Shown: positions 34,735 through 42,624 of the stretch, piece after piece
Layout of the letters: every line of letters begins with the position of its first letter
Position numbering within the stretch: the first letter of the stretch is position 1
Translations under genes and position numbers: made by a program
The notes under the pieces: generated by a model
The model's input: the letters and a program-made list of their open reading frames with translations, nothing else
Database searches by the model: none
Told to the model about the DNA's origin: nothing
Assembly: GCF_002968335.2 (NCBI RefSeq)
Contig: NZ_CP134398.1
Span: 5,704,001 to 5,768,000 of the forward strand
Direction of reading: 5' to 3'
Origin: Mycobacterium sp. ITM-2016-00316
GTDB lineage: Bacteria > Actinomycetota > Actinomycetes > Mycobacteriales > Mycobacteriaceae
Length of the DNA stretch: 64,000 nt

Positions 34735-36055
34735 TCATGTCCGCCCGCGGCACCAGCTTGACCCGTTCACGGCCCTGCTCGGCACCGAGGGCGACCTCGT
34801 GGGCATCGAGTCGTTCCCATTCGGCCCAGGTGGTGTAGTCGACCCCGTTGCCGGACAGGTGGCCCAGGATGGCGTCCGGATCATCGACCTCGGGCGCGCG
34901 CAGGCCCGGCAGGTCCGCCAGCAGGCTGGCAATCGTCTCGGCCGCATCGGATTTGGTGTGACCGATCAGGCCGATCGGTCCGCGCTTGATCCAGCCCGTG
35001 ACGTAGGTCGCGTCCACCACCATCCAGTCCGCGTCGAGCACCCGTCCCGCGTCGTTGGGGACCACACCACCGTGGTGGTCGAACGGCAGATCGGCCAGAT
35101 GCGAGGACAGGTAGCCGACCGCGCGGTAGACGGCCTGCACCGGCCAGTCGGTGAATTCCCCGGTACCCCGCACGGTTCCGTCGCCGATCAGCTCGGTGCG
35201 TTCGGCGCGCAGCCCCTCCACCGCATCGGTGCCGAGCACCGCGACGGGCGACTGGCAGAGGTGGATGTGGATCCGGTGCGGCGCGTCGGTCGCCTCACGG
35301 TCCATGTACTTCATCATGGTGTCGACGACGAGCTTGATCGACTTGGTCGAGTTGATGGCCTTCTGGCTGGCCTCGTCGATCTCGAATCCCTCCGGGTGCA
35401 CGATGACGTCCACACTCGGCGAGTGCGACAGTTCACGAAACTCCATGGGCGAGAACTTGATCTGGGCCGGGCCGCGGCGGGCGAAGACATGAATGTCGGT
35501 CGCCTTGTTCAGGGCGAGCCCCTGATAGACATTGCCGGGGATCTCGGTGCCGAGCTGTTCATCGGCGGGTTTGGCCAGCATCCGAGCGATGTCGAGGGCC
35601 ACATTGCCCGCGCCAAGGACGGCGACCTCGCGGGCCTCCAACGGCCAGGTGCGCGGCACGTCGGGATGTCCGTCGTACCAGGACACGAAGTCCGCGGCGC
35701 CGTAGCTGCCGGGCAGGTCGATACCCGGGATATCCAGTGGGCGGTCGCGACGCGCGCCGGTGGAGAAGATGACGGCGTCGTAGTGGCGGCGCAGATCGGT
35801 CAGCGTGATGTCGGTGCCGTAGTGCACGTTGCCGATGAAGCGGATCTCGTCCCGCGAGAGCACCCGGCGCAGCGCCTTGATGATCTCCTTGATCCGTGGA
35901 TGATCGGGCGCGACCCCGTACCGAACCAGCCCGTACGGGGCCGGCAACCGGTCGAACAGGTCGACGCGAGCATCCTTGTATTCGCTGGTCAGGATGTCGG
36001 ACGCATAGATACCGGCCGGACCGGCCCCGATGACAGCAACCCGAATCTTTCGCAT
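34700..36055 (-). CDS. fprA: NADPH-ferredoxin reductase FprA type
   Basis: An adrenodoxin-reductase-like flavoprotein of 451 aa that passes electrons from NADPH to ferredoxins, for P450 and other redox enzymes. VAVIGAGPAGIYASDILT is the FAD site, RYGVAPDHPRIKEI is the family signature, LGAGNVALDIARML is the NADPH fold and TGWIKRGPIGLIGH lies near the C-terminus. ATG 36055 has a GTGAGGTG ribosome-binding site. A DtxR/IdeR-like box is 22 bp upstream, pointing to iron-regulated expression. It is a plausible reductase for the P450 at the left edge. Confidence 0.93.
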   Translation of the reverse strand: MRKIRVAVIGAGPAGIYASDILTSEYKDARVDLFDRLPAPYGLVRYGVAPDHPRIKEIIKALRRVLSRDEIRFIGNVHYGTDITLTDLRRHYDAVIFSTGARRDRPLDIPGIDLPGSYGAADFVSWYDGHPDVPRTWPLEAREVAVLGAGNVALDIARMLAKPADEQLGTEIPGNVYQGLALNKATDIHVFARRGPAQIKFSPMEFRELSHSPSVDVIVHPEGFEIDEASQKAINSTKSIKLVVDTMMKYMDREATDAPHRIHIHLCQSPVAVLGTDAVEGLRAERTELIGDGTVRGTGEFTDWPVQAVYRAVGYLSSHLADLPFDHHGGVVPNDAGRVLDADWMVVDATYVTGWIKRGPIGLIGHTKSDAAETIASLLADLPGLRAPEVDDPDAILGHLSGNGVDYTTWAEWERLDAHEVALGAEQGRERVKLVPRADMITAGRRPPTHR

Positions 36056-36077
36056 GAGCACCTCACTCAACTGTAAG

Positions 36078-36096
36078 TAAGGTGACCCTAACTTGG
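36078..36096. promoter_or_regulatory. IdeR/DtxR-like iron box before fprA
   Basis: TAAGGTGACCCTAACTTGG matches 14 of 19 positions of the DtxR/IdeR consensus (TWAGGTTAGSCTAACCTWA). The surrounding 20 bp form a strong dyad: AAGTAAGG and CCTAACTT around TGAC. It lies 22-41 bp upstream of the fprA ATG, where IdeR would block transcription when iron is plentiful. Confidence 0.6.
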
Positions 36097-36134
36097 TACG
36101 CGCGTACCGCAAGACTTTCCCTCAGAGATCCCGG

Positions 36135-37421
36135 TCACAGGCTCTGATTGCGGATCGCGCACACCGCGGGCGCCGACGACCCCGGCAGCAGCGCGCCCGG
36201 ATCCGCCGGCCGGCACACGTCCACCACGACGCCATCGGTGAAGCGATACGGCTGGCCGGCGATCAGACCGACCAGTTGCCGTCGCAGCCGGGACATCTCG
36301 GCACGGACGGTGACCACCCGGGAGCGGTCGCCGTACAGGTCGGCGGCCAGCTCGGGTGCGCTGCGCCCTTCGGGGCGGGTGGCGAGCACCAGCAGTATCT
36401 CGGCGTGCCGCGGAGAGATGTCGCGGCACCAGGTGCCCGACTGGCCCACCATCGACAGCGTCGGCGCGCTGTGGTTGCGCAGGTCCAGCGTGGCACGCCC
36501 GGCCGGGCCGTCGGCCGCCATTTCCTCGACCGGGCGCACCAGCCAGCCGCCCGACAGCGGCTCCAGCTCACAGGCACCCAAGGCCGGTATCCATGCCCGG
36601 CCAGCTCCGGCATTGTGCGGCAACAGGATCCGGTTGTGCGGCGGCAGCGAATCCACTGCCGCCACCCAGCCCTCCGGGTCGACCGCCAGCGCCGGCGAGC
36701 CCATCCGGGCCAGCATCGGAGCGGCGACCGCCCGCAACTGGTTCAGCGTGCGTTCGTGGGCTTCGCGCAGCCGCGATTCCGCCAGACGCGCCACCAGATC
36801 CACCAGTGCCACGGTGGTGGGGTGCACCGTGGACGCGGGTCCGGACACGTCGACGGCGCCGATCACGTGCCCGGTGCGGGGGTCGCGGATGGGCGCGCCG
36901 GCGCACGTCCAGGCGTGGTGGCTGCGCAGGAAGTGCTCGGCGGAGAAGATCTGCACCGCTCGCCGGGAGACCAGCGCGGTGCCGATCGCGTTGGTCCCCA
37001 CCGCGGGTTCCCCCCAGTTGGCTCCTTCGACGAAGCCCAGCCGGTCGGCCTGCGACAGCACCCTCGGCGTGCCCGACCGCCACAGCACCCGGCCACGGGC
37101 GTCCGCCACCACCAGGATGTTGTTGCCGTCGGCGATCACCGACTCCAGTCCGCGCGAGATGTCCTCGAGCACCGCCGTCAGACCCGAGGACTGCCGCAGC
37201 AGATCCAGCCCGCTGCGGTCCACATCCGGCGGGTCGTGATGCTCGGGGTCAATTCCACTGCCCAGCAGCCTGTTCCAGGAATCCGCGATGACCGAGCGTG
37301 GCCTTGCGGGCGACCGGGATCCGGCCATCGTCGCGTCGTACACCTCGGAGAGCAGCATGGCGTACCGACGCGGGTCGTCACCGACGGCGACCGCGGGCTC
37401 GGGGATCGAGGAGCCGGCCAT
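36135..37421 (-). CDS. GAF-domain transcriptional regulator
   Basis: A 428-residue regulator. Residues 60-200 form a GAF sensor (VEGANWGEPAVGTNAIGTALV is the typical segment of AcoR-like activators), and the C-terminus carries a winged helix (ISPRHAEILLVLATRPEGRSAPELAADLYG). No AAA+ sigma-54 domain is present. Genes of this type sit beside alcohol or acetoin dehydrogenase genes in actinobacteria; here the butanediol dehydrogenase and acetoin-reductase-like SDR are directly upstream. ATG 37421 is preferred; GTG 37457 is an in-frame alternative. Confidence 0.85.
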   Translation of the reverse strand: MAGSSIPEPAVAVGDDPRRYAMLLSEVYDATMAGSRSPARPRSVIADSWNRLLGSGIDPEHHDPPDVDRSGLDLLRQSSGLTAVLEDISRGLESVIADGNNILVVADARGRVLWRSGTPRVLSQADRLGFVEGANWGEPAVGTNAIGTALVSRRAVQIFSAEHFLRSHHAWTCAGAPIRDPRTGHVIGAVDVSGPASTVHPTTVALVDLVARLAESRLREAHERTLNQLRAVAAPMLARMGSPALAVDPEGWVAAVDSLPPHNRILLPHNAGAGRAWIPALGACELEPLSGGWLVRPVEEMAADGPAGRATLDLRNHSAPTLSMVGQSGTWCRDISPRHAEILLVLATRPEGRSAPELAADLYGDRSRVVTVRAEMSRLRRQLVGLIAGQPYRFTDGVVVDVCRPADPGALLPGSSAPAVCAIRNQSL

Positions 37422-37464
37422 GGTCCCGATTGTGCTCCCCGTCACACGGGCTGTCACGGGCAGG

Positions 37465-38262
37465 TCACCGGTAGACCATGCCCCCGTCGATCAGGCCGGC
37501 CTGTCCGGTCATGTAGTCCGCGCCAGGCCCGGCCAGGTAGGCGACGAATCCGGCGACATCCTCCGGTGTCTCCGGCCTGCCGAGTGCGATGGTGGCGGAG
37601 AACTTCTCGAAGGTCTCCCCCTCGGCGGCGCCGGTCAGTTCGGCGAACCGCTTGTCGATCTCGACCCACATGTCGGTGCCGACGACCCCCGGGCAGTACG
37701 CGTTGACGGTGATGCCGTCCGCGGCGTGCTCCTTGGCCGCGGCCTGGGTGAGTGCCCGGACCGCGAATTTGGTGGCGCTGTAGGGGCCGAGCATCGCGAA
37801 CCCCTCGTGGCCCGCGATGGACGAGGCGTTGATCACCTTGCCCCTCGTGCCGAGCTGGGTGAACTTGGCGACCGCGGCCTGGATGCCCCACAGCACACCG
37901 TCGACGTTGATCGCCCACAGCCGGGACAACTGTTCCGGTGTCACCTCGGCAATCGGACCCACCAGGGCGATCCCGGCGTTGTTCACCATGATGTCGAACC
38001 CGCCGAGCGAGCTCGCCGCGTGCTCCACGGCCTCGAAGACCGCCGCGCGGTCCGAGACATCGGCGACGAATGTGGTGACCTTGGAGCCGATCTCGGTGAT
38101 CTCGTCGGCGACGTCGGCCAGCGTATCGGCGCTGACATCGACCAGCGCGAGGTCGGCGCCCTGGCCGGCCAGCTCATGGGCGATGCCGCGGCCGATACCG
38201 CGGCCGGCACCGGTCACCAGTGCCACCTTGCCGAGCAGCGGGGCGGGGATCGTGCGTGTCAT
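37465..38262 (-). CDS. SDR, acetoin/diacetyl reductase-like
   Basis: A 265-residue classical SDR. TGAGRGIG binds NAD(H); NNAG, Ser in NASSIAGHEG and YSATK form the catalytic set. The stretch GITVNAYCPGVVGTDMWVEID closely follows acetoin reductases/meso-butanediol dehydrogenases (BudC). Its start overlaps the stop of the butanediol dehydrogenase gene by ATGA, so the two enzymes are coupled and probably interconvert diacetyl, acetoin and 2,3-butanediol. Another secondary alcohol is possible. Confidence 0.82.
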   Translation of the reverse strand: MTRTIPAPLLGKVALVTGAGRGIGRGIAHELAGQGADLALVDVSADTLADVADEITEIGSKVTTFVADVSDRAAVFEAVEHAASSLGGFDIMVNNAGIALVGPIAEVTPEQLSRLWAINVDGVLWGIQAAVAKFTQLGTRGKVINASSIAGHEGFAMLGPYSATKFAVRALTQAAAKEHAADGITVNAYCPGVVGTDMWVEIDKRFAELTGAAEGETFEKFSATIALGRPETPEDVAGFVAYLAGPGADYMTGQAGLIDGGMVYR

Positions 38263-39320
38263 GACGGGTCCTTCGGGTTGGCGGGATCGACCAGAACCTT
38301 CATCTTGGTTCCGGCATGTAGGGCCTCGAAGCCCTCGTCGATGACGTCCTCGATACCGATGGCGGTCACCCAGCCGGTGGTGTCATAGGCCCCGCGCGAC
38401 ATCAGATCGATGACGGCCTCGAAATCGGCTGCCGTGTAGCAGAGCGAGCCCTGGATGCGGGATTCGTTCATCACGAGGTTCAGCAGCGGGGTGGTCAGCG
38501 GTTTCTCATAGATCGCCACGCTGACCATGGCCTTGCGCGCACCGATGCAGGCCAGCGCGGTCTCGACGGCGGGCGCCACCCCGGCCGCGTCATACACCGC
38601 GCCGGCGCCCCGGCCGCCGGTGTGGTCGGCGATGAAGGACGGTACGTCGACGGCTGCCGGATCCAGGGTTCGGGCGCCGAGCGACTCGATGGCGGCGCGC
38701 CGCGTGCCGGACGGCTCGACGACGAAGGTGTCCTCGATGCCCTTGCCGCGCAGGGCGAACCACAGTCCGATGCCGATGGGACCCGCGCCGAACACCATCG
38801 CGGTGTCACCGGGGTGCGCATCGCCCAGTGTGGCCGCGTGATAGGCCACCGACATCGGCTCCACCAGGGCGCCCAGTTCCAGCGACACATTGTCGGGAAG
38901 CTTGTGCAGCATGTCGGTGGGCACGACGGTGTATTCGGCCATCCCGCCGTCGGACATCAGCCCGTGGAAGCCGATCTGGGCGCAGATGTTGTAGGTGCCG
39001 GCCTGACACGGCCCGCACTTCCCACACCGGTAGATCGGCTCGATCGCCACCCGGTCACCCTCGGCCCAACCCTGGACGTCGGCGCCGAGCGCGGTGATGG
39101 TGCCGGAGAATTCGTGGCCCATCACCAAGGGAAGTTGCCGGCCGGTCAGCGGGTGCGGTGTGGTCGGCACGAAGATCGGCCCGGCATAGTATTCGTGCAG
39201 GTCCGTGCCGCAGATGCCGTTGAATCCGACCTGCACCTTGACGGTCCCCGGCCTCGGCTCGGGCTCCGGTACATCGGTCACATCGACTTTGTTCGGCCCG
39301 TAGTACACAGCTGCTCTCAT
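38259..39320 (-). CDS. zinc-type 2,3-butanediol dehydrogenase
   Basis: Medium-chain Zn alcohol dehydrogenase of 353 aa. CGTDLHEYYAGP, GHEFSG and the four-Cys structural-zinc loop CGKCGPCQAGTYNIC are visible, followed by an NAD fold (VFGAGPIGIGLWFALRGKG). The GTDLHEY-GP-F pattern matches (R,R)-butanediol dehydrogenases. It is the first gene of a run with the acetoin-reductase-like SDR and the GAF regulator, and is divergent from a flavin monooxygenase 96 bp away. Confidence 0.87.
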   Translation of the reverse strand: MRAAVYYGPNKVDVTDVPEPEPRPGTVKVQVGFNGICGTDLHEYYAGPIFVPTTPHPLTGRQLPLVMGHEFSGTITALGADVQGWAEGDRVAIEPIYRCGKCGPCQAGTYNICAQIGFHGLMSDGGMAEYTVVPTDMLHKLPDNVSLELGALVEPMSVAYHAATLGDAHPGDTAMVFGAGPIGIGLWFALRGKGIEDTFVVEPSGTRRAAIESLGARTLDPAAVDVPSFIADHTGGRGAGAVYDAAGVAPAVETALACIGARKAMVSVAIYEKPLTTPLLNLVMNESRIQGSLCYTAADFEAVIDLMSRGAYDTTGWVTAIGIEDVIDEGFEALHAGTKMKVLVDPANPKDPS

Positions 39321-39416
39321 GCATGCAGTTCTATGTGACCTGGCGCACATCGCGAAAGAGTTGCAGGGGGTTGCAGCCCTTGCGTTCGCGTCGAGACCGG
39401 GTGTGTGCTGGCTCAC

Positions 39417-41261
39417 ATGACACAGATCGCTGATCTTCACGTTGCCCCCGCCCCCCGCACTTCGCCGCAAGAACGTGTCGACGCCTGGCTGTCCCAGTTC
39501 GAGACGGCCCTGGCCACCCGCGATATCGCGCGGGCCACCGCGATGTTCGCCGTCGACAGCTTCTGGCGCGACCTGGTGTCGTTCACCTGGAACCTGAAGA
39601 CGATGGAGGGCCGCGACGCGATCGGCGAGATGCTGCAGAGCCGACTCACCGGTACGGATCCGTCCCGGTTCCGCACCCGGGAACCGGCCACCGACGACGG
39701 TGAGGGCGTCGTGTCGGCGTTCATCGACTTCGAGACCGCGGTGGGCCGCGGCACCGGGCACCTGCGCTTGAAAGCAAGCGACGACGGGGCGGATACAGCG
39801 TGGACCCTGCTGACCGCATTGCAGGAACTCAAGGACCATGAGGAGCGCAAGGGCCCCACCCGGGTGCTCGGCGCGGTGCACGGGTCCGACCCGGACACCC
39901 GGTCCTGGGCGGAACGCAAGCTCGACGAGGACCGCGCGCTCGGCTACTCCGAGCAGCCCTACATCCTGGTCATCGGCGGCGGGCAGGGCGGAATCGCTTT
40001 GGGCGCCAGGCTGCGTCAGCTCGGCGTACCCGCGATCGTGGTCGACAAACACGAACGGCCCGGCGATCAGTGGCGCAAACGCTACAAGTCGCTGTGCCTG
40101 CACGACCCGGTCTGGTACGACCACCTGCCCTACCTGCCGTTCCCGCAGAACTGGCCGGTGTTCGCGCCGAAGGACAAGATCGGTGACTGGCTGGAGTTCT
40201 ACACCCGGGTCATGGAGGTACCCTACTGGTCCAAGACCACCTGCCTGTCCGCATCCTTCGATGAATCCGAACAGCGCTGGACCGTCGAGGTGGACCGTGA
40301 CGGCGAGCGGCTCACCCTGCACCCGACGCAGCTCGTGCTGGCCACCGGGATGTCGGGGAAGCCGCATGTGCCGACGTTCCCCGGACAGGACGAATTCACC
40401 GGGGAGCAACACCATTCGAGCCACCACCCCGGCCCGGATCAGTACGCCGGTAAGCGCGCCGTGGTCATCGGATCCAACAACTCCGCGCACGACATCTGCA
40501 AGGCACTGGTCGAGAACGGGGTCGACGTCACGATGGTGCAGCGCTCATCCACCCACATCGTGAAATCGGATTCGCTGATGGATCTCGGGCTCGGCGACCT
40601 GTACTCCGAGCGCGCGCTGGCGGCCGGAATGACCACCGAGAAGGCCGATCTGACGTTCGCATCCCTGCCGTACCGGATCATGCACCAGTTCCAGATCCCG
40701 ATCTACGACGCGATTCGCGAGCGGGACAAAGACTTTTATGACCGGCTGGAAGCTGCCGGCTTCGACCTGGACTGGGGCGATGACGGCTCGGGGTTGTTCA
40801 TGAAGTACCTGCGCCGCGGCTCCGGCTACTACATCGACGTCGGCGCGTGTGATCTGATCGCCGACGGCAGCATCAAGCTCGCGCACGGCGATGTGTCACA
40901 CCTGACCGCCGACAGCGTCGTGCTGGCCGACGGTACGGAGCTGCCCGCCGATGTGGTGGTGTACGCCACCGGGTTCGGTTCGATGAACGGCTGGGCGGCC
41001 GATCTGATCGGTCAGGATGTCGCCGACAAGGTCGGCAAGGTGTGGGGCCTGGGCAGTGAGACAACCAAGGATCCCGGACCGTGGGAGGGCGAGCAGCGCA
41101 ACATGTGGAAGCCCACCCAGCAACCCAATCTGTGGTTCCACGGCGGCAATCTCCATCAGTCGCGGCACTATTCGCTCTATCTGGCGCTGCAGTTGAAGGC
41201 CCGCTACGAGGGTCTGCCGACGCCGGTGTACGGGCTGCAGGAAGTACACCACCTCAGCTAG
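39417..41261 (+). CDS. flavin-containing monooxygenase with N-terminal NTF2-like domain
   Basis: A 614-residue protein. Residues 15-140 resemble an NTF2/SnoaL-like domain, and the rest is an FAD/NADPH monooxygenase: VIGGGQGGIALGARL (FAD), GDQWRKRYKSLCLHDPVWYDHLPY, VIGSNNSAHDICKAL (NADPH) and VVYATGFG. It oxygenates soft nucleophiles or acts as a Baeyer-Villiger enzyme, which might convert a ketone into an ester. It is divergent from the butanediol genes. ATG 39417 is preferred over an upstream GTG. Its TAG stop shares CTAG with the convergent gene. Confidence 0.9.
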   Translation: MTQIADLHVAPAPRTSPQERVDAWLSQFETALATRDIARATAMFAVDSFWRDLVSFTWNLKTMEGRDAIGEMLQSRLTGTDPSRFRTREPATDDGEGVVSAFIDFETAVGRGTGHLRLKASDDGADTAWTLLTALQELKDHEERKGPTRVLGAVHGSDPDTRSWAERKLDEDRALGYSEQPYILVIGGGQGGIALGARLRQLGVPAIVVDKHERPGDQWRKRYKSLCLHDPVWYDHLPYLPFPQNWPVFAPKDKIGDWLEFYTRVMEVPYWSKTTCLSASFDESEQRWTVEVDRDGERLTLHPTQLVLATGMSGKPHVPTFPGQDEFTGEQHHSSHHPGPDQYAGKRAVVIGSNNSAHDICKALVENGVDVTMVQRSSTHIVKSDSLMDLGLGDLYSERALAAGMTTEKADLTFASLPYRIMHQFQIPIYDAIRERDKDFYDRLEAAGFDLDWGDDGSGLFMKYLRRGSGYYIDVGACDLIADGSIKLAHGDVSHLTADSVVLADGTELPADVVVYATGFGSMNGWAADLIGQDVADKVGKVWGLGSETTKDPGPWEGEQRNMWKPTQQPNLWFHGGNLHQSRHYSLYLALQLKARYEGLPTPVYGLQEVHHLS

Positions 41262-41827
41262 CAGCCGCCGTCGACGGTGCGGTCCGGTCGGCCGTCACCG
41301 TCGACGGCGATGTCGACGACACCGCTGGACAGCACGGCCCGGATCGATGTCGGACCGCTCCAGCCAATGGTGTTCAGCGACAACAGATCGCCGTTGACGC
41401 AGCCAAGGTCGTATTCGCGGGACAGCAGACCCTGGTGGGTGCGTACCCGCAGTTCCCACACCGGATCCGGCGCGAGGGTGGCGCTGCCGCTGAGGACGAC
41501 AAGTTCCAGTGAGGCGCCGGGCGACGCCTGCCGCGATTCGACGGTCAGGTCGGACTGGAAAGCCGTCGCGAGCCACCCGGCGAATGCCACCGACGCCGCA
41601 CCCAGCACGCAGACCGCGGCGCCACCCCAGCGGATCAGTGGCTTCCGCAGACCCAGCACGCAGGCCAGCCCCAGTGCCACACCACCGATCGCGGCGAACA
41701 GCAGCGGGTGAAAAAGCCACGGGCGCAACAGATAGAAGCGGTATCCCACGATCCCGCCGATGGCCAGAGCACACAGCAGGGCGCCGACGATGGTCAGGAC
41801 GAGAGCGGCGCTCCGATGCTTCTGCAC
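41258..41827 (-). CDS. membrane protein of unknown function
   Basis: A 189-residue protein with three membrane helices in the first 95 residues (LVLTIVGALLCALAIGGIVGY, LLFAAIGGVALGLACVLGL, GGAAVCVLGAASVAFAGWLA) and an extracellular domain of about 90 residues containing two Cys, one in LGCVNGDLL and the last residue, which may form a disulfide. It lies 17 bp downstream of the DUF5078-type gene on the same strand and could belong to the MmpS/MmpL operon. No family was recognised. Confidence 0.75.
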   Translation of the reverse strand: MQKHRSAALVLTIVGALLCALAIGGIVGYRFYLLRPWLFHPLLFAAIGGVALGLACVLGLRKPLIRWGGAAVCVLGAASVAFAGWLATAFQSDLTVESRQASPGASLELVVLSGSATLAPDPVWELRVRTHQGLLSREYDLGCVNGDLLSLNTIGWSGPTSIRAVLSSGVVDIAVDGDGRPDRTVDGGC

Positions 41828-41844
41828 CGGGTCAATCTATAGCG

Positions 41845-42285
41845 TCACCAGACCCAGACCGACATGTCGTCGGGTGGGTAGTTCATGCAGACCGCGGTGG
41901 ATGCGGCGACGACGCCCTTGTTGTTGAAGAAGATCTTGGCCCAGTTGGGCCAGTTCCAGGCCAGCTGTTCGTAGAAGGCGTTGGTGGCGGTGTCTTCGGA
42001 GTACTGGCGCCGGCCGGCGTAGTCCATGGCGAAGAACCAGTGGATGCGGTCCTGGACGGCGCGGTGCACCTCGGGGGATTTGTTGTTGTAGTCGATCATG
42101 TAGCGCTCGTAGTACACCGGGTTGGTGTCGCGGGTGGCTGCCAGGATCTGCTCGGCGGTGCACGGGGTGTGCAGGATCTTGCGCGGGATCGGGTAGTCCT
42201 CGGTGGCGTCGGCCGCCGCGGTGGGGGCCAGGGTCAGGGCGGCGGCCGCGGCAAGGGTGGCCAGGCTGAACTTCTTGATCTTCAT
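41845..42285 (-). CDS. secreted DUF5078-type protein
   Basis: A 146-residue exported protein with a Sec signal (residues 1-25, ending TAAADA) and a mature region containing TPCTAEQILAATRDTNPVYYERY, WFFAMDYAGRRQYSED and a final Cys in TAVCMNYPP; the two Cys may bond. This matches the mycobacterial DUF5078 family as I recall it. It starts 12 bp after the DUF732 gene and ends the MmpS-MmpL unit, suggesting a periplasmic accessory role in lipid or siderophore export. Confidence 0.75.
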   Translation of the reverse strand: MKIKKFSLATLAAAAALTLAPTAAADATEDYPIPRKILHTPCTAEQILAATRDTNPVYYERYMIDYNNKSPEVHRAVQDRIHWFFAMDYAGRRQYSEDTATNAFYEQLAWNWPNWAKIFFNNKGVVAASTAVCMNYPPDDMSVWVW

Positions 42286-42297
42286 GGCGGTGATCCT

Positions 42298-42624
42298 TTA
42301 CTGCGCGGTGAGCAGGACGCGTTTGTCGGGGCAGTAGTAATTCATTGCCGCGCCGAGGAATTGGTATGCCTGTTCGGTGCTGGAGCCGCGCAGCAGTTGG
42401 TCGGAGACGAACTTCGCCGAGTCCTGTGCGGTGACGTCGACGCCGCGGTCGAGGCGTTTGCAGGCGATCTTGCCGATCCAGGCGTTGAAGTCCTTCTGCC
42501 CATAGATCCCGTAGGTGTGCAACTCCTTGGCGAAGTCACTGTCCGGATCGGCCTGGGCCGGCGCCGCGAAGACGAGGGCAGCCGCCCCGGCGAACAACAC
42601 GGCACATGTCTTCTTGAACATCAT
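42298..42624 (-). CDS. secreted DUF732 protein
   Basis: A 108-residue exported protein: Sec signal (residues 1-26, AQA), then the DUF732 pattern DSDFAKELHTYGIYG, a first Cys in IGKIACKRLDRG and a second in MNYYCPDKRV. DUF732 proteins are small helical mycobacterial secreted proteins of unknown role. The tandem ATG at 42624 overlaps the mmpL stop (TGATG), and AGGAAAC lies upstream, so it is translated with mmpL. Confidence 0.85.
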   Translation of the reverse strand: MMFKKTCAVLFAGAAALVFAAPAQADPDSDFAKELHTYGIYGQKDFNAWIGKIACKRLDRGVDVTAQDSAKFVSDQLLRGSSTEQAYQFLGAAMNYYCPDKRVLLTAQ

